Origin: Novosphingobium sp. NDB2Meth1
GTDB lineage: Bacteria; Pseudomonadota; Alphaproteobacteria; Sphingomonadales; Sphingomonadaceae
Length of the DNA: 64,000 bases
Direction of reading: 5' to 3'
NCBI RefSeq assembly: GCF_900117425.1
Contig: NZ_FPEH01000015.1
Location: 1-64,000, forward strand
In this document: positions 55,404-64,000 of the stretch, piece after piece
Numbering within the stretch: the stretch's first letter is position 1
Layout of the letters: every line of letters starts with the position of its first letter
Made by a program: the position numbers and the translations under genes
The notes under the pieces: model-generated
What the model saw: only the letters and a program-made list of their open reading frames with translations
What the model was told of the DNA's origin: nothing
Database searches by the model: none

Positions 55404-55551
55404 GCCGAGTGAGCCCGTTTCTGCCGCCGCGCGGGACTGCGGGGCGGATATCGGCACGGTTCTTATCCGGTGCGGACTGTAAAGGCGTTGGACCGGGACT
55501 AGGGTGAAACCCGGACTGCGCGGTTAAAATGGACTGAAGGGAAGGCGCGGC

Positions 55552-57570
55552 TCAGGCGTCGATCAGTTCCGGATCGAGTTCGCCCGCGCGGTTCTGGATG
55601 AACATGAAGCGCTGGGCGGGATCGCGGCCCATGAGGCGGTCGACGAGGTCTTTGACGGCGGCGCGGCCTTCGTATTCGGGGGGCAGGGTGATGCGGATGA
55701 GGCTGCGGCTGGCGGGGCTCATCGTAGTCTCGCGCAACTGCTGCGGGTTCATTTCGCCGAGGCCCTTGAAGCGGCCGACTTCGACTTTCTTGCCCTTGAA
55801 TTTTGTGGCTTCGAGCTCGGCGCGGTGCGCGTCGTCCTTGGCGTAGACCGAAGTGGCGCCGCTGGTGAGGCGGTAGAGCGGGGGCTGGGCGAGATAGAGG
55901 TGCCCGCGCCGAACGATTTCGGGCATTTCCTGGAAGAAGAACGTCATCAGCAAGGTGGCGATATGCGCGCCGTCGACGTCGGCGTCGGTCATGATGATGA
56001 TCCGGTCATAGCGCAGCGCATCGGGGTTGCAGTCCTTGCGCAGGCCGCAACCCAAGGCGAGCGCGAGATCGGCGATTTCGGCGTTGGCGCGGATCTTGTC
56101 GGCGCTGGCGCTGGCGACGTTGAGGATCTTACCGCGGATGGGGAGGATCGCCTGTGTCTTGCGGTCGCGCGCGTGCTTGGCGCTGCCGCCGGCGGAATCG
56201 CCTTCGACGATGAACAGCTCGGTCTCGCCGTCACCCTCGCCGCTGCAATCGGTGAGCTTGCCGGGGAGGCGCAGCTTGCGCGCGTTGGTGGCGGTCTTGC
56301 GCTTGACCTCGCGCTCTGCCTTGCGGCGCAGGCGCTCGTCCATGCGCTCGAGGACTGCGCCGAGGAGTGCCTTGCCGCGCTCGAGATTGTCCGAAAGGAA
56401 GTGGTCGAAGTGATCGCGCATCGCGGTTTCGACGAGGCGCGCCGCTTCGGGGCTGGTCAGGCGGTCCTTGGTCTGGCTCTGGAACTGGGGATCGCGGATG
56501 AACACCGAAAGCATGATCTCGCTGCCTGTCAGCATGTCCTCGGGCGCGATGTCTTTGGCCTTCTTCTGGCCGACGAGTTCGCCGAACGCGCGGATGCCCT
56601 TGGTGAGCGCGGCGCGCAGGCCCGCCTCGTGGGTGCCGCCATCGGGCGTCGGGATGGTGTTGCAGTACCAGCTGTAGGAACCATCCGACCACAGCGGCCA
56701 GGCGATCGCCCACTCGGCGCGGCCCATTTCCTCGCCGTTCGGCCCGGCCGGGAAGTCCTGCCGCCCGGTGAATGGAACGGAGGTGACGCATTCGCGGCCC
56801 GCGACTTGTTCGGCGAGGTGATCGCCGAGGCCACCGGGAAACTGGAACACCGCCTCGGTGGGAATGTCCGTCCCCGCGATGAGCGAGGGCGCGCACTTCC
56901 AGCGGATTTCGACGCCAGCAAAGAGGTAGGCCTTCGAGCGGACGAGCCGGAACAGGCGCGCGGGCTTGAAGCGCGCGTCCTCACCGAAGATTTCGCCGTC
57001 CGGGATGAAAGTGACGCTGGTTCCGCGCCGGTTGGGCGCCGCTCCGATGCGTTCCAGCTTCGTGGTGGGAAGCCCGCGCGAGAATTCCTGCGCGTAGAGT
57101 TCCTTGTTGCGCGCCACTTCGATACGGGTCAGCACCGAAAGCGCGTTGACCACCGAGATGCCGACGCCGTGGAGGCCGCCCGAGGTGGCGTAAGCCTTGC
57201 CCGAGAACTTGCCGCCCGAGTGGAGCATGGTGAGGATGACTTCGAGCGCGGACTTGCCCGGATACTTCGGGTGCTCATCCACCGGCATGCCGCGGCCGTT
57301 GTCGGTGATCGTGATCTTGCCCGCGGTGCCGTCCGGGCCTTCCTCGAGCGTGACCTCGATGCGGTTGGCATGGCCGGCAACGGCCTCGTCCATCGCGTTG
57401 TCGAGCACTTCGGCGGCGAGGTGGTGCAGCGCGCGTTCGTCGATACCGCCGATGTACATGCCCGGGCGGCGGCGGACGGGCTCCAGCCCCTCCAACACCT
57501 CGATCGCGGAACCGTCGTAGGTTTCCTCGGGGCTTCGGCCCGGCAGCTTGTCGAACAGGTCATCGGACAT
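55552..57570 (-). CDS. parE: Topoisomerase IV subunit B
   Basis: ParE is the ATPase subunit of topoisomerase IV, which unlinks daughter chromosomes with ParC. The 672-residue protein has the GHKL motifs EVLDNAMDEA, DNGRGMPVD and TSGGLHGVGISVVNALS, and the TOPRIM region FIVEGDSAGGSA and MTDADVDGAHI. Its length without an extra insert favours ParE over GyrB. parC is not in the window. Confidence 0.95.
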   Translation of the reverse strand: MSDDLFDKLPGRSPEETYDGSAIEVLEGLEPVRRRPGMYIGGIDERALHHLAAEVLDNAMDEAVAGHANRIEVTLEEGPDGTAGKITITDNGRGMPVDEHPKYPGKSALEVILTMLHSGGKFSGKAYATSGGLHGVGISVVNALSVLTRIEVARNKELYAQEFSRGLPTTKLERIGAAPNRRGTSVTFIPDGEIFGEDARFKPARLFRLVRSKAYLFAGVEIRWKCAPSLIAGTDIPTEAVFQFPGGLGDHLAEQVAGRECVTSVPFTGRQDFPAGPNGEEMGRAEWAIAWPLWSDGSYSWYCNTIPTPDGGTHEAGLRAALTKGIRAFGELVGQKKAKDIAPEDMLTGSEIMLSVFIRDPQFQSQTKDRLTSPEAARLVETAMRDHFDHFLSDNLERGKALLGAVLERMDERLRRKAEREVKRKTATNARKLRLPGKLTDCSGEGDGETELFIVEGDSAGGSAKHARDRKTQAILPIRGKILNVASASADKIRANAEIADLALALGCGLRKDCNPDALRYDRIIIMTDADVDGAHIATLLMTFFFQEMPEIVRRGHLYLAQPPLYRLTSGATSVYAKDDAHRAELEATKFKGKKVEVGRFKGLGEMNPQQLRETTMSPASRSLIRITLPPEYEGRAAVKDLVDRLMGRDPAQRFMFIQNRAGELDPELIDA

Positions 57571-57651
57571 GGGAACGGCTATAGAACACGCCCGATTCCC
57601 GGAGCAATGGGGGGATGGTGCTTATCCGGGAATATCCCCGGTTTTGCGGGG

Positions 57652-58815
57652 TCAGGGATTGAACTTCGCCGGGGCCGGGCTTGCGGTCACGAAAGTGCCT
57701 GCGCCCACCTCGCGCACTTCCATCGCGCGTTCGGCGACACCGTTGGGATCGAAGCGGAACACGCCGTCTAGCCCGATGAAACCGTCGCGCGCGTAGAGCT
57801 TCGCGGTCGGGAACAGCGTGCCCGGCTTCCACGTCCGCGCGACGTTGAGCGTGAGCAGTACGGAATCGTAGCCGAGCGTCGCCAGCCGCGAGGGCGCGGC
57901 GCCGAAGCGGGTGCGGTAAGACTGCTCGAACTGGCCGAAGCGCTTGTCCGAAACGGCGGCGAACCACGCGCCGCGCATCGCGGGGCTCTTGGCGATCGCG
58001 GCGTCGCCGTTCCACAGCTCGGTGCCGAGCAGCTTCGTGCCATTGGCGGCCGGCGCGGCCATGAGTGCGATGCGGCCGCTGTCACCGATCAGCAGCGCGC
58101 CGACCGGGCCCTTCGTCAGCACGCGGCGGACCGCGCTGGAGACCGAGGTGTTCGAACGGTCATAGCTCTCGACCGAGGTCACCGTGATCCCGCGTGAACG
58201 GGCCGCGACCATCAGCGCTGTGGACACACGCTGGCCGTAGGCGCCGGTCGGGATAATCGCGCCGATCGACTTGATGCCCTTCTCCTGCGCGTAGCCGACG
58301 ACGCGGGTGATCGCCTGCGACGGGACCTGGCCAAGCACGAAGACATCGCGGTCCGCAACGTTGGCGTCGTTCGAATAGGTGATCATCGGCACCTTGGCGG
58401 GCCGCGCGACGCTGGCGACCGCGACCACTTCGTCCGCCAGCAGCGGGCCGAGGATCAGGCGGTTGCCATCGAGGATCGCCTTGTTGGCGGCAAGGCCCGC
58501 GCCGAGCGCGGTGTCGTAGGTCGTGATGCGCACGTTGTCGGCATTGGTATCTAGCAGCGCCATCGTCGTCGCATTGGCGATAGCCTGCCCGACGGGAGCG
58601 TTCGGCCCGCTCATCGGCACGAGCAGCGCTACGCGGTGGCGGTCCGCGTCGGTCGGCAGAACGTTGGCGTCGGGCGTCACTTCAGCGGGCTTTGGCGGCG
58701 GCGGCGCCTCGGTCGGTTTGGGGATGACAGCGCAACCCGCGAGGAGTGCGATCCCTGCGCAGACCACTAAATGCCGGAGGCGCCCGAGTGCTGCCCCACC
58801 GCTTCCGAACATCAT
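57652..58815 (-). CDS. LpoA-like penicillin-binding protein activator
   Basis: The 387-residue lipoprotein has a lipobox LLAGC, a Pro-rich linker and a periplasmic-binding-protein-like domain (VALLVPMSGPNAPVGQAI, LGPLLADEVVAVASVA, GALLIGDSGRIALMA). This is the single-domain form found in alphaproteobacteria, related to the C-terminal half of LpoA, which activates PBP1A. A link to wall synthesis is inferred from that relation. The start at 58815 is uncertain by a residue because of adjacent ATGs. Divergent from rsmI. Confidence 0.85.
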   Translation of the reverse strand: MMFGSGGAALGRLRHLVVCAGIALLAGCAVIPKPTEAPPPPKPAEVTPDANVLPTDADRHRVALLVPMSGPNAPVGQAIANATTMALLDTNADNVRITTYDTALGAGLAANKAILDGNRLILGPLLADEVVAVASVARPAKVPMITYSNDANVADRDVFVLGQVPSQAITRVVGYAQEKGIKSIGAIIPTGAYGQRVSTALMVAARSRGITVTSVESYDRSNTSVSSAVRRVLTKGPVGALLIGDSGRIALMAAPAANGTKLLGTELWNGDAAIAKSPAMRGAWFAAVSDKRFGQFEQSYRTRFGAAPSRLATLGYDSVLLTLNVARTWKPGTLFPTAKLYARDGFIGLDGVFRFDPNGVAERAMEVREVGAGTFVTASPAPAKFNP

Positions 58816-58843
58816 TGGCTTGCCGCTCCCTGGTAGCCGGTCC

Positions 58844-59692
58844 ATGGGTACGCCTATGGATGCGCCCCTACTTGACCCCGGTCTCTATATAGTTGCGACC
58901 CCGATTGGCAATCTCGGTGACGTCACGCGGCGGGCAATCGACGTACTTTCACGCTGCGCTGTGATAGCCTGCGAGGATACGCGGGTGACCGGCAAACTCT
59001 TGCACCACCTTGGAATCAAGCGCCCGCTGCACCGCTACGATGATCACGCGAGCGATGCGGCGCGCGAGGCGCTGCTGGGCGAGATGACACGCGTGGCCGT
59101 GGCGCTGGTCTCCGATGCGGGCACGCCGCTGATTTCGGACCCCGGCTACCGCCTGGTGCGCGAGGCGCGGGCGCGCGGCATTGCGGTGACGACGATCCCC
59201 GGCGCGAGCGCGCTGCTGGCGGCGTTGACTTTGGCGGGCCTGCCGACCGACCGGTTCCTGTTCGCCGGGTTCCTGCCGAGCAAGGACAAGGCGCGCGGGG
59301 ACGTGCTGGCAGAGCTGGCGGCGGTGCCGGCGACGCTGGTGTTCTACGAGACCGGGCCGCGGCTGGTGGCTTCGCTCGAGGCCATGATGCGCCTGATGCC
59401 GGGGCGCGAGATCGCGGTGGCGCGCGAGCTGACGAAGCTGCACGAGGAGTGCCGGACGGGCAGCGCAGCGGAACTGGCGGCATACTACACCGCGCATCCG
59501 CCCAAGGGTGAAATCGTGCTGCTGGCGGGGCCTCCCGGCGCACCGGAGAAGCCGGGCGAAGCGGATGTCGATGCTGAACTGCTCGCGGCGGTGGCGGAGA
59601 TGCCCGCGTCGAAAGCGGCGGGTCTGGTTGCCAAGAAGCACGGGCTTGATCGCAAGACGCTCTATGCGCGGCTGATGGAATTGAAGGGGTGA
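58844..59692 (+). CDS. rsmI: 16S rRNA C1402 ribose 2'-O-methyltransferase
   Basis: RsmI methylates the ribose of C1402 in 16S rRNA. The 282-residue protein belongs to the tetrapyrrole methylase fold: YIVATPIGNLGDVTRRA, CEDTRVTGKLLHH, SDAGTPLISDPGYRLV, PGASALLAAL. Starts at 58844 or 58856 are both possible. Its stop overlaps the yraN start (GTGA). Divergent from the LpoA-like gene, a very common arrangement in alphaproteobacteria. Confidence 0.95.
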   Translation: MGTPMDAPLLDPGLYIVATPIGNLGDVTRRAIDVLSRCAVIACEDTRVTGKLLHHLGIKRPLHRYDDHASDAAREALLGEMTRVAVALVSDAGTPLISDPGYRLVREARARGIAVTTIPGASALLAALTLAGLPTDRFLFAGFLPSKDKARGDVLAELAAVPATLVFYETGPRLVASLEAMMRLMPGREIAVARELTKLHEECRTGSAAELAAYYTAHPPKGEIVLLAGPPGAPEKPGEADVDAELLAAVAEMPASKAAGLVAKKHGLDRKTLYARLMELKG

Positions 59693-60039
59693 GCAGGGCG
59701 GAAGCCGAACGGCAGGGGCGGCGCGGGGAGAGCCTTGCGGCGTGGTACCTCTGGCTGACGGGCTGGCGCATTCTCGCCAGACGCCAGCGGATCGGGGCGG
59801 GCGAGGTGGATATCGTCGCGCGCAAGGGCCGCACCGTCGCCTTTGTCGAGGTAAAGTGGCGCGCCACTGCCAGAGCGCTGGATGAGGCTATCGATGCAAG
59901 GCGGTTGCGGCGCGTGGCGCGGGCGGCGGAAGCCTTGGTGCCGCGCTTTGCCAAGCCGGGCGATGATGTGCAGATCGATGTGATCCTCCTTGCGCCGGGA
60001 CACTGGCCGCGCCACATGGCCAACGTCTGGCAGCCTTAG
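59689..60039 (+). CDS. yraN: YraN/UPF0102 family putative nuclease-fold protein
   Basis: The 116-residue protein begins with GTG overlapping the rsmI stop. It shows the restriction-endonuclease-like core: RRGESLAAWYL, GEVDIVARKGRTVAFVEVKWR (the E...D...E-x-K pattern) and a basic C-terminal half. Activity is unproven. rsmI-yraN-gshB is a recurring order in alphaproteobacteria. Confidence 0.93.
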   Translation: MSRAEAERQGRRGESLAAWYLWLTGWRILARRQRIGAGEVDIVARKGRTVAFVEVKWRATARALDEAIDARRLRRVARAAEALVPRFAKPGDDVQIDVILLAPGHWPRHMANVWQP

Positions 60040-60073
60040 GTTGGCCCTTCGGTTCTGTCTGGATAAAGAAACA

Positions 60074-60149
60074 CCGCTCATGCTGAGCTTGTCGAAGCAT
60101 CAACCGCGACGGCCCAGCCAGCACCCTTCGACAAGCTCAGGGTGAGCGG
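60074..60149. repeat. Family E palindromic repeat, copy 2
   Basis: Arms 60074-60100 and 60123-60149 are imperfect inverse copies (CTGAGCTTGTCGAAG core). It stands between yraN and gshB, within what is otherwise an operon, and may separate their expression. Confidence 0.85.
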
Positions 60150-60190
60150 GGTAAGTGTAAGTTCGTCGCGTCCAGAGGATTTTCGAGCCC

Positions 60191-61138
60191 ATGACCCTTC
60201 GCGTTGCCGTCCAGATGGACCCGCTGCATTCGATCAATATCAACGGCGATTCCACCTTCGCGCTGATGCTGGCGGCGCAGGCGCGGGGGCATGAGGTCTA
60301 TCACTACGACGTCGGCGCGCTTTCGCTCGACGAGAACGACCGGCTGATCGCGCGCTGTGTGCCGGTGACGGTGCAGCATGTGGCGGGCGATCACTACCAG
60401 GCGGGCGAGGCGCGGCGGCTCGATCTGGGGCGCGATGTGGATGTCGTGCTGATGCGCCAGGATCCGCCGTTCCACATGGGCTACATCACCGCGACGCACC
60501 TGCTCGAGCGGATCGAGGGCGAGACGCTGGTGGTGAACAACCCGCGCAGCGTGAGGAATGCGCCCGAGAAGGTGATGGTGCTCGATTACCGGCGCTTCAT
60601 GCCGCCGACGCTGGTCACGCGGTCAGTGGAAGAGGTGCGCGCGTTCCAGAAGCGGCACGGCGCGATTGTGGTGAAGCCGATCCACGGCAACGGCGGCAAG
60701 GCGATCTTCCGCGTTTCGGAAGAGGGCGAGAACCTCGGCGCGCTGCTCGAAGTGTTCAACCAGACCTGGCCCGAACCGCACATGGTGCAGGCCTTCCTTC
60801 CCGACGTGGCCAAGGGCGACAAGCGCATCGTGCTGGTGGACGGCGAAGTCGCGGGCGCGATCAACCGCAAGCCCGGCGAGGGCGAGTTCCGCTCCAACCT
60901 TGCGGTGGGCGGCTATGCCGAGAAGACCGAGCTGACCCCGGAAGAACAGGAAATCTGCGCCGCGCTGGGGCCGGAGCTGAAGCGGCTGGGGCTGATCTTC
61001 GTCGGCATCGACGTGATCGGCGGCAAGTGGCTGACCGAAATCAACGTGACTTCGCCGACGGGGATCGTGGCGATCGACCGGTTCAACGGGACCGATACGG
61101 CGGGGATGATCTGGGATGCGATCGAGGGGCGGGTTTAG
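60191..61138 (+). CDS. gshB: Glutathione synthetase
   Basis: GshB joins gamma-glutamylcysteine and glycine. The 315-residue ATP-grasp protein has VLMRQDPPFHMGYI, the nucleotide-binding VVKPIHGNGGKAIFRV, GDKRIVLVDGE and EINVTSPTGI at the C-terminus. Normal length. It relates functionally to the GST and GFA genes elsewhere in the window. Confidence 0.96.
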   Translation: MTLRVAVQMDPLHSININGDSTFALMLAAQARGHEVYHYDVGALSLDENDRLIARCVPVTVQHVAGDHYQAGEARRLDLGRDVDVVLMRQDPPFHMGYITATHLLERIEGETLVVNNPRSVRNAPEKVMVLDYRRFMPPTLVTRSVEEVRAFQKRHGAIVVKPIHGNGGKAIFRVSEEGENLGALLEVFNQTWPEPHMVQAFLPDVAKGDKRIVLVDGEVAGAINRKPGEGEFRSNLAVGGYAEKTELTPEEQEICAALGPELKRLGLIFVGIDVIGGKWLTEINVTSPTGIVAIDRFNGTDTAGMIWDAIEGRV

Positions 61139-61196
61139 GGGCTAGCCGAAACGCCGAGGCCTTCGTATGCATTAGCAGCAGTCTTGTGCTTGCCTG

Positions 61197-61763
61197 ATGC
61201 TGATCTTGGAGGTTTCGGTGCTGAACATCTTGACCCAGATAAGTCTGGTGTATTTGGCCTCAATTGGAACCGATCCGGTCTTATCTCAAGAGAACTTGGA
61301 TGATCTTGCGGCCTTTACGCAGGGTTATGGGGCGCCTGGTCATATTGCCGCACGGGCTAGCCGATTGGATGCCTCAGCATCGCCAAGCCTAGCAGCTGAT
61401 GCAGGTAGCGATCAGGGGGCGCCATCTTCAGGTCATGTTACTCAAGCTGATCTTGAGCGCGGCATTGAATTGATGAGGGAGGATACTCGCCGACTCAAAG
61501 AGAAAAGCCGCAGAACAGAAGCAGAAACTCGCCAGATTGAAGCGCGTATTGCCGAAAAGGAAAAAAATATACGTATCCTTCAAGCACGACTGCAAGAAAC
61601 ATCTGCGTGCCTCGCTGCCTTGGACAATTTTATGATGAAATACAAGGCGAAGCATTCGTCTGGTGAAACTAGCTCCAAGGCAAAACAACTCATCGAGGAC
61701 TACAGAAAGTTTTATGATAATCCTGGACTGCCATGTCCGGTAAATGCGGGTACTCCTTGGTAG
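61197..61763 (+). CDS. Low-GC orphan coiled-coil protein
   Basis: The 188-residue protein has a hydrophobic N-terminal stretch (about 9-22), a Ser/Ala/Gly-rich segment and a long charged coiled coil (about 84-140), ending in a PCPVN-type tail with two Cys. Codon use and GC are clearly lower than in flanking genes, suggesting recent acquisition. It lies directly beside the F3-DUF559-F4 unit. I recognise no family. Confidence 0.6.
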   Translation: MLILEVSVLNILTQISLVYLASIGTDPVLSQENLDDLAAFTQGYGAPGHIAARASRLDASASPSLAADAGSDQGAPSSGHVTQADLERGIELMREDTRRLKEKSRRTEAETRQIEARIAEKEKNIRILQARLQETSACLAALDNFMMKYKAKHSSGETSSKAKQLIEDYRKFYDNPGLPCPVNAGTPW

Positions 61764-61820
61764 TTTGCGATTTCTAGGGGGCCTGCTGGGATGCCGGACT
61801 CGGCTTTTGCTGGCGGTTTC

Positions 61821-61975
61821 CCCCTCCGACCCGCCTGCGGCGGGCCACCTCCCCATTTGTGCCTGCGGCAAAAATGGGGCGGACCTTGCCATATCGGATG
61901 TTTCTCCTTCAGGTCCTCCCTGTTTTGCGCAGCACAAACGGGGAGGTGGCATTGGCGCAGCCAATGACGGAGGGG
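61821..61975. repeat. Family F repeat, locus 3 (inverted pair)
   Basis: A pair of F units in which the right one is reversed and ends CGGAGGGG. Variable hairpins are CCCGC-ctgc-GGCGGG type on the left and ATTGG-ctgc-GCCAAT type on the right. The right end lies four bases before the TTG start of the DUF559 gene and supplies its GGAGGGG. Confidence 0.9.
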
Positions 61976-61979
61976 TTTC

Positions 61980-62333
61980 TTGCCGAGGTCGAGACAACCG
62001 CGCAACGTACCCTTGGCGCGCAAGCTGCGCGCAGAGCCGAGTTTGCCGGAGACGCTGCTGTGGCGGCATTTGCGGCTTCAGCCGGATGAGGTGAAGATCA
62101 GGCGGCAGCATCCGGTTGGTGAGTGGGTGCTGGATTTCTATTGCGCTGCGGCCAAGGTGGCGTTCGAGATTGATGGCATTGCGCATCATATGGGGGATCG
62201 GCCTGCGCGGGACCAAGATCGCGATGAAGCGATGAGAGCGCTCGGGATCGAGGTGGTGCGGATAGCGGCGGCGGAAGTGTTGCGGTCGCCGGAGGATGTT
62301 GCGGAGGCGATTGTGCGCTATTGCAGGCGTTGA
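61980..62333 (+). CDS. DUF559 (Vsr-like) endonuclease between F repeats
   Basis: The 117-residue DUF559 protein has the PD-(D/E)xK-like nuclease plan: LPETLLWRHLR, IRRQHPVGEWVLDFYC, VAFEIDGIAHH, and a C-terminal EVVRIAAAEVL. It starts at a TTG whose only good ribosome-binding site, GGAGGGG, is the end of repeat F3. The stop lies three bases before repeat F4. The gene is thus tightly bracketed by F units facing each other outwards, like terminal repeats. DUF559 proteins are thought to be nucleases with unknown targets. Confidence 0.85.
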   Translation: MPRSRQPRNVPLARKLRAEPSLPETLLWRHLRLQPDEVKIRRQHPVGEWVLDFYCAAAKVAFEIDGIAHHMGDRPARDQDRDEAMRALGIEVVRIAAAEVLRSPEDVAEAIVRYCRR

Positions 62334-62336
62334 TTA

Positions 62337-62396
62337 CCCCTCCGTCAGCCCTGCGGGCTGCCACCTCCCCATTTGCACTTCGTGAAAATGGGGAGG
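62337..62396. repeat. Family F repeat, locus 4 (single unit)
   Basis: One F unit: CCCCTCCG, variable hairpin AGCCC-tgc-GGGCT, CCACCTCCCCATTTG, mini-hairpin CAC-ttc-GTG, AAAATGGGGAGG. It begins three bases after the DUF559 stop and ends near the accC stop. Confidence 0.9.
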
Positions 62397-62406
62397 ACCT
62401 AGGTTG

Positions 62407-63753
62407 TCACCCCTGCTCCGAAAGCCACTGCTCCAGATACTTGATCGAGTAGTCCCCATCGAGGAAGTGGGGGTCGCTCAGGAGCTTCTGGTGCAAGGGA
62501 ATCGAGGTCTTGACACCGCCGATGACCATTTCCTCCAGCGCGCGCTTCAGGCGCATGATGCAGCCTTCGCGGGTGCGGCCCGAGACGATGAGCTTGGCGA
62601 TCATGGAGTCGTAGTAAGGCGGGATCTTGTAACCCGCATAGAGCCCGGAATCGACGCGCACGTGCATGCCGCCTGCCGCGTGATAGCTGGTGACGAGGCC
62701 GGGCGAGGGGGCGAAGGTGAACGGGTCTTCCGCGTTGATGCGACACTCGATCGCGTGGCCCTTGAACTCGATCTCTTCCTGCTTGACCGAAAGCGGCTTG
62801 CCGTCGGCGATGCGGATCTGTTCGCGCACGAGGTCGACGCCGGTGATCGCTTCGGTGACGGGATGTTCCACCTGCAGGCGGGTGTTCATCTCGATGAAGT
62901 AGAACTCGCCGTTTTCCCAAAGGAACTCGATCGTGCCCGCGCCGCGATAGCCCATGTCGGCCATGGCCTTGGCGACGATGCCGCCCATGCGATTGCGTTC
63001 TTCGGCCGAGATGACGGGCGAGGGGGCTTCTTCGAGCACCTTCTGGTGGCGGCGCTGGAGCGAGCAGTCGCGCTCACCCAGATGGATGGCATTGCCGTTG
63101 CCGTCGCCGAAGACCTGGAATTCGATGTGGCGCGGATTGCCGAGGTACTTCTCGATATAGACGGTGGCATCGCCGAACGCGGCCTTCGCCTCGCTGCCGG
63201 CCTGCTGCATCAGCGTCTCGAGCTGGTCGGGGCTGTTGCAGACCTTCATGCCGCGACCGCCGCCGCCCGAAGCCGCCTTGATGATCACCGGATAGCCGGC
63301 GGCCTCGGCGATTTCCTTGGCTTCCTTGATATCCGAGACCGCGCCGTCCGAGCCCGGCACGAGCGGCAGGCCGAGCGCGCCGGCGGTGCGCTTGGCTTCG
63401 ATCTTGTCGCCCATCGTGCGGATATGCTCGGGCTTGGGCCCGATCCACGTGATGTCGTGCGCCTCGACGATATCGGCGAACTTGGCGTTTTCCGAAAGGA
63501 AGCCGTAGCCGGGATGGATCGCGTCGGCATGGGTGATCTCGGCCGCGGAGATGATCGCGGCCATGTTGAGATAGCTGTCCTTCGCGGCCGGCGGGCCAAT
63601 GCAGACGGCATGGTCGGCCAGGCGCACGTGCATCGCGTCGGCATCGGCGGTGGAGTGCACCGCGACCGTCTCGATCCCCATTTCGTGCGCGGCGCGGTGG
63701 ATGCGCAGCGCGATCTCGCCGCGGTTGGCGATCAGCAGTCGGGAAATGGCCAT
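62407..63753 (-). CDS. accC: Acetyl-CoA carboxylase biotin carboxylase subunit
   Basis: AccC carboxylates biotin on AccB for fatty acid synthesis. The 448-residue ATP-grasp protein shows the N-terminal [16 protein letters not shown], the glycine-rich [29 protein letters not shown] and [14 protein letters not shown]. It follows accB by 13 bases on the minus strand. Normal length. Confidence 0.97.
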   Translation of the reverse strand: MAISRLLIANRGEIALRIHRAAHEMGIETVAVHSTADADAMHVRLADHAVCIGPPAAKDSYLNMAAIISAAEITHADAIHPGYGFLSENAKFADIVEAHDITWIGPKPEHIRTMGDKIEAKRTAGALGLPLVPGSDGAVSDIKEAKEIAEAAGYPVIIKAASGGGGRGMKVCNSPDQLETLMQQAGSEAKAAFGDATVYIEKYLGNPRHIEFQVFGDGNGNAIHLGERDCSLQRRHQKVLEEAPSPVISAEERNRMGGIVAKAMADMGYRGAGTIEFLWENGEFYFIEMNTRLQVEHPVTEAITGVDLVREQIRIADGKPLSVKQEEIEFKGHAIECRINAEDPFTFAPSPGLVTSYHAAGGMHVRVDSGLYAGYKIPPYYDSMIAKLIVSGRTREGCIMRLKRALEEMVIGGVKTSIPLHQKLLSDPHFLDGDYSIKYLEQWLSEQG

Positions 63754-63766
63754 GGGAGGCGCGTCC

Positions 63767-64000
63767 TCAGGCGATGACGACGAGCGGCTGGTCGAATTCG
63801 ACCGGCTGCGCGTTCTCGACCAGGATCGCGGTGATCTTGCCGCCGGTGGGCGCGGTGATCGGGTTCATCACCTTCATCGCCTCGACGATGAGCAGCGTGT
63901 CACCCGCCTTGACCGTGGAGCCCACCGAAATGAACGGCGCGGCGCCCGGTTCGGGGGTAAGATAGGCGGTGCCGACCATCGGCGAGCGCAGCGCATTGGT
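63767..64000 (-). CDS. accB: Biotin carboxyl carrier protein of acetyl-CoA carboxylase (partial)
   Basis: Only the C-terminal part is in the window; the frame stays open to 64000. The biotinyl domain is clear: [25 protein letters not shown] with the biotinylated Lys in EAMKVMN, and the terminal FDQPLVVIA. The gene continues beyond the window edge. It is the upstream partner of accC. Confidence 0.95.
   Translation of the reverse strand, partial: TNALRSPMVGTAYLTPEPGAAPFISVGSTVKAGDTLLIVEAMKVMNPITAPTGGKITAILVENAQPVEFDQPLVVIA

Noticed and set aside
55825..57771. 648-residue plus-strand frame opposite parE
   Set aside because: Shadow of parE with no recognisable domain.

Overview
This window is GC-rich chromosomal DNA from an alphaproteobacterium, most likely a sphingomonad close to Novosphingobium. 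That placement is inference. It rests on PEP-CTERM proteins with VPEPGMLG-type tails, a two-subunit glycyl-tRNA synthetase, a MutL that keeps its own endonuclease motif, a LigF-like glutathione transferase, and the codon bias.

Layout. Positions 1-6974 are accessory DNA: DUF932, ParB-like, DUF6117 and a truncated strawberry-notch-type methyltransferase/helicase gene, all on the minus strand. They lie against the 3' end of tRNA-Lys(CTT) at 6975-7050, the usual position of an island integrated at a tRNA gene. This part also holds two copies of one leader motif, an array of seven hairpins, and a perfect palindrome where the helicase gene stops. Positions 7129-12967 are the rod-shape operon mreB-mreC-mreD-mrdA-rodA. 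Then come mutL with a lipoprotein gene, a 700-base stretch with no supported gene but two long inverted repeats and a good promoter, a GNAT/MaoC pair, ychF and a metallo-beta-lactamase-fold hydrolase.

Positions 19269-23840 hold a unit that occurs twice: a TPR lipoprotein gene converging on a PEP-CTERM protein gene. Housekeeping genes follow (pth, rplY, a TraB/GumN lipoprotein, glyQ-glyS, ppdK, a methyltransferase, comF, hisI). After them lie a MerR regulator with an acyl-CoA dehydrogenase, a dienelactone hydrolase, cysK with an MFS transporter, a TonB-dependent receptor with a Zur-like site, a PilZ protein, tyrS, a DOMON-like/NamZ-type muramidase pair, and several small enzymes. A moxR/VWA pair is split by a GST/GFA segment. 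The window ends with a TonB-like protein, an MCP, parE, an LpoA-like lipoprotein, rsmI-yraN, gshB, a low-GC orphan gene, a DUF559 nuclease, accC and the 3' part of accB.

The most unusual theme is palindromic repeat DNA. At least six families (called A to F here) occupy intergenic space. Family D has entered glyS in frame at two points, adding peptide to an essential enzyme. Family F has a fixed scaffold with interchangeable hairpins that keep base pairing. One DUF559 nuclease gene sits between two F units with only 3-4 bases to spare on each side, and the repeat appears to supply its ribosome-binding site. This recalls REP/RAYT systems and is the best candidate in the window for an undescribed mobile system.
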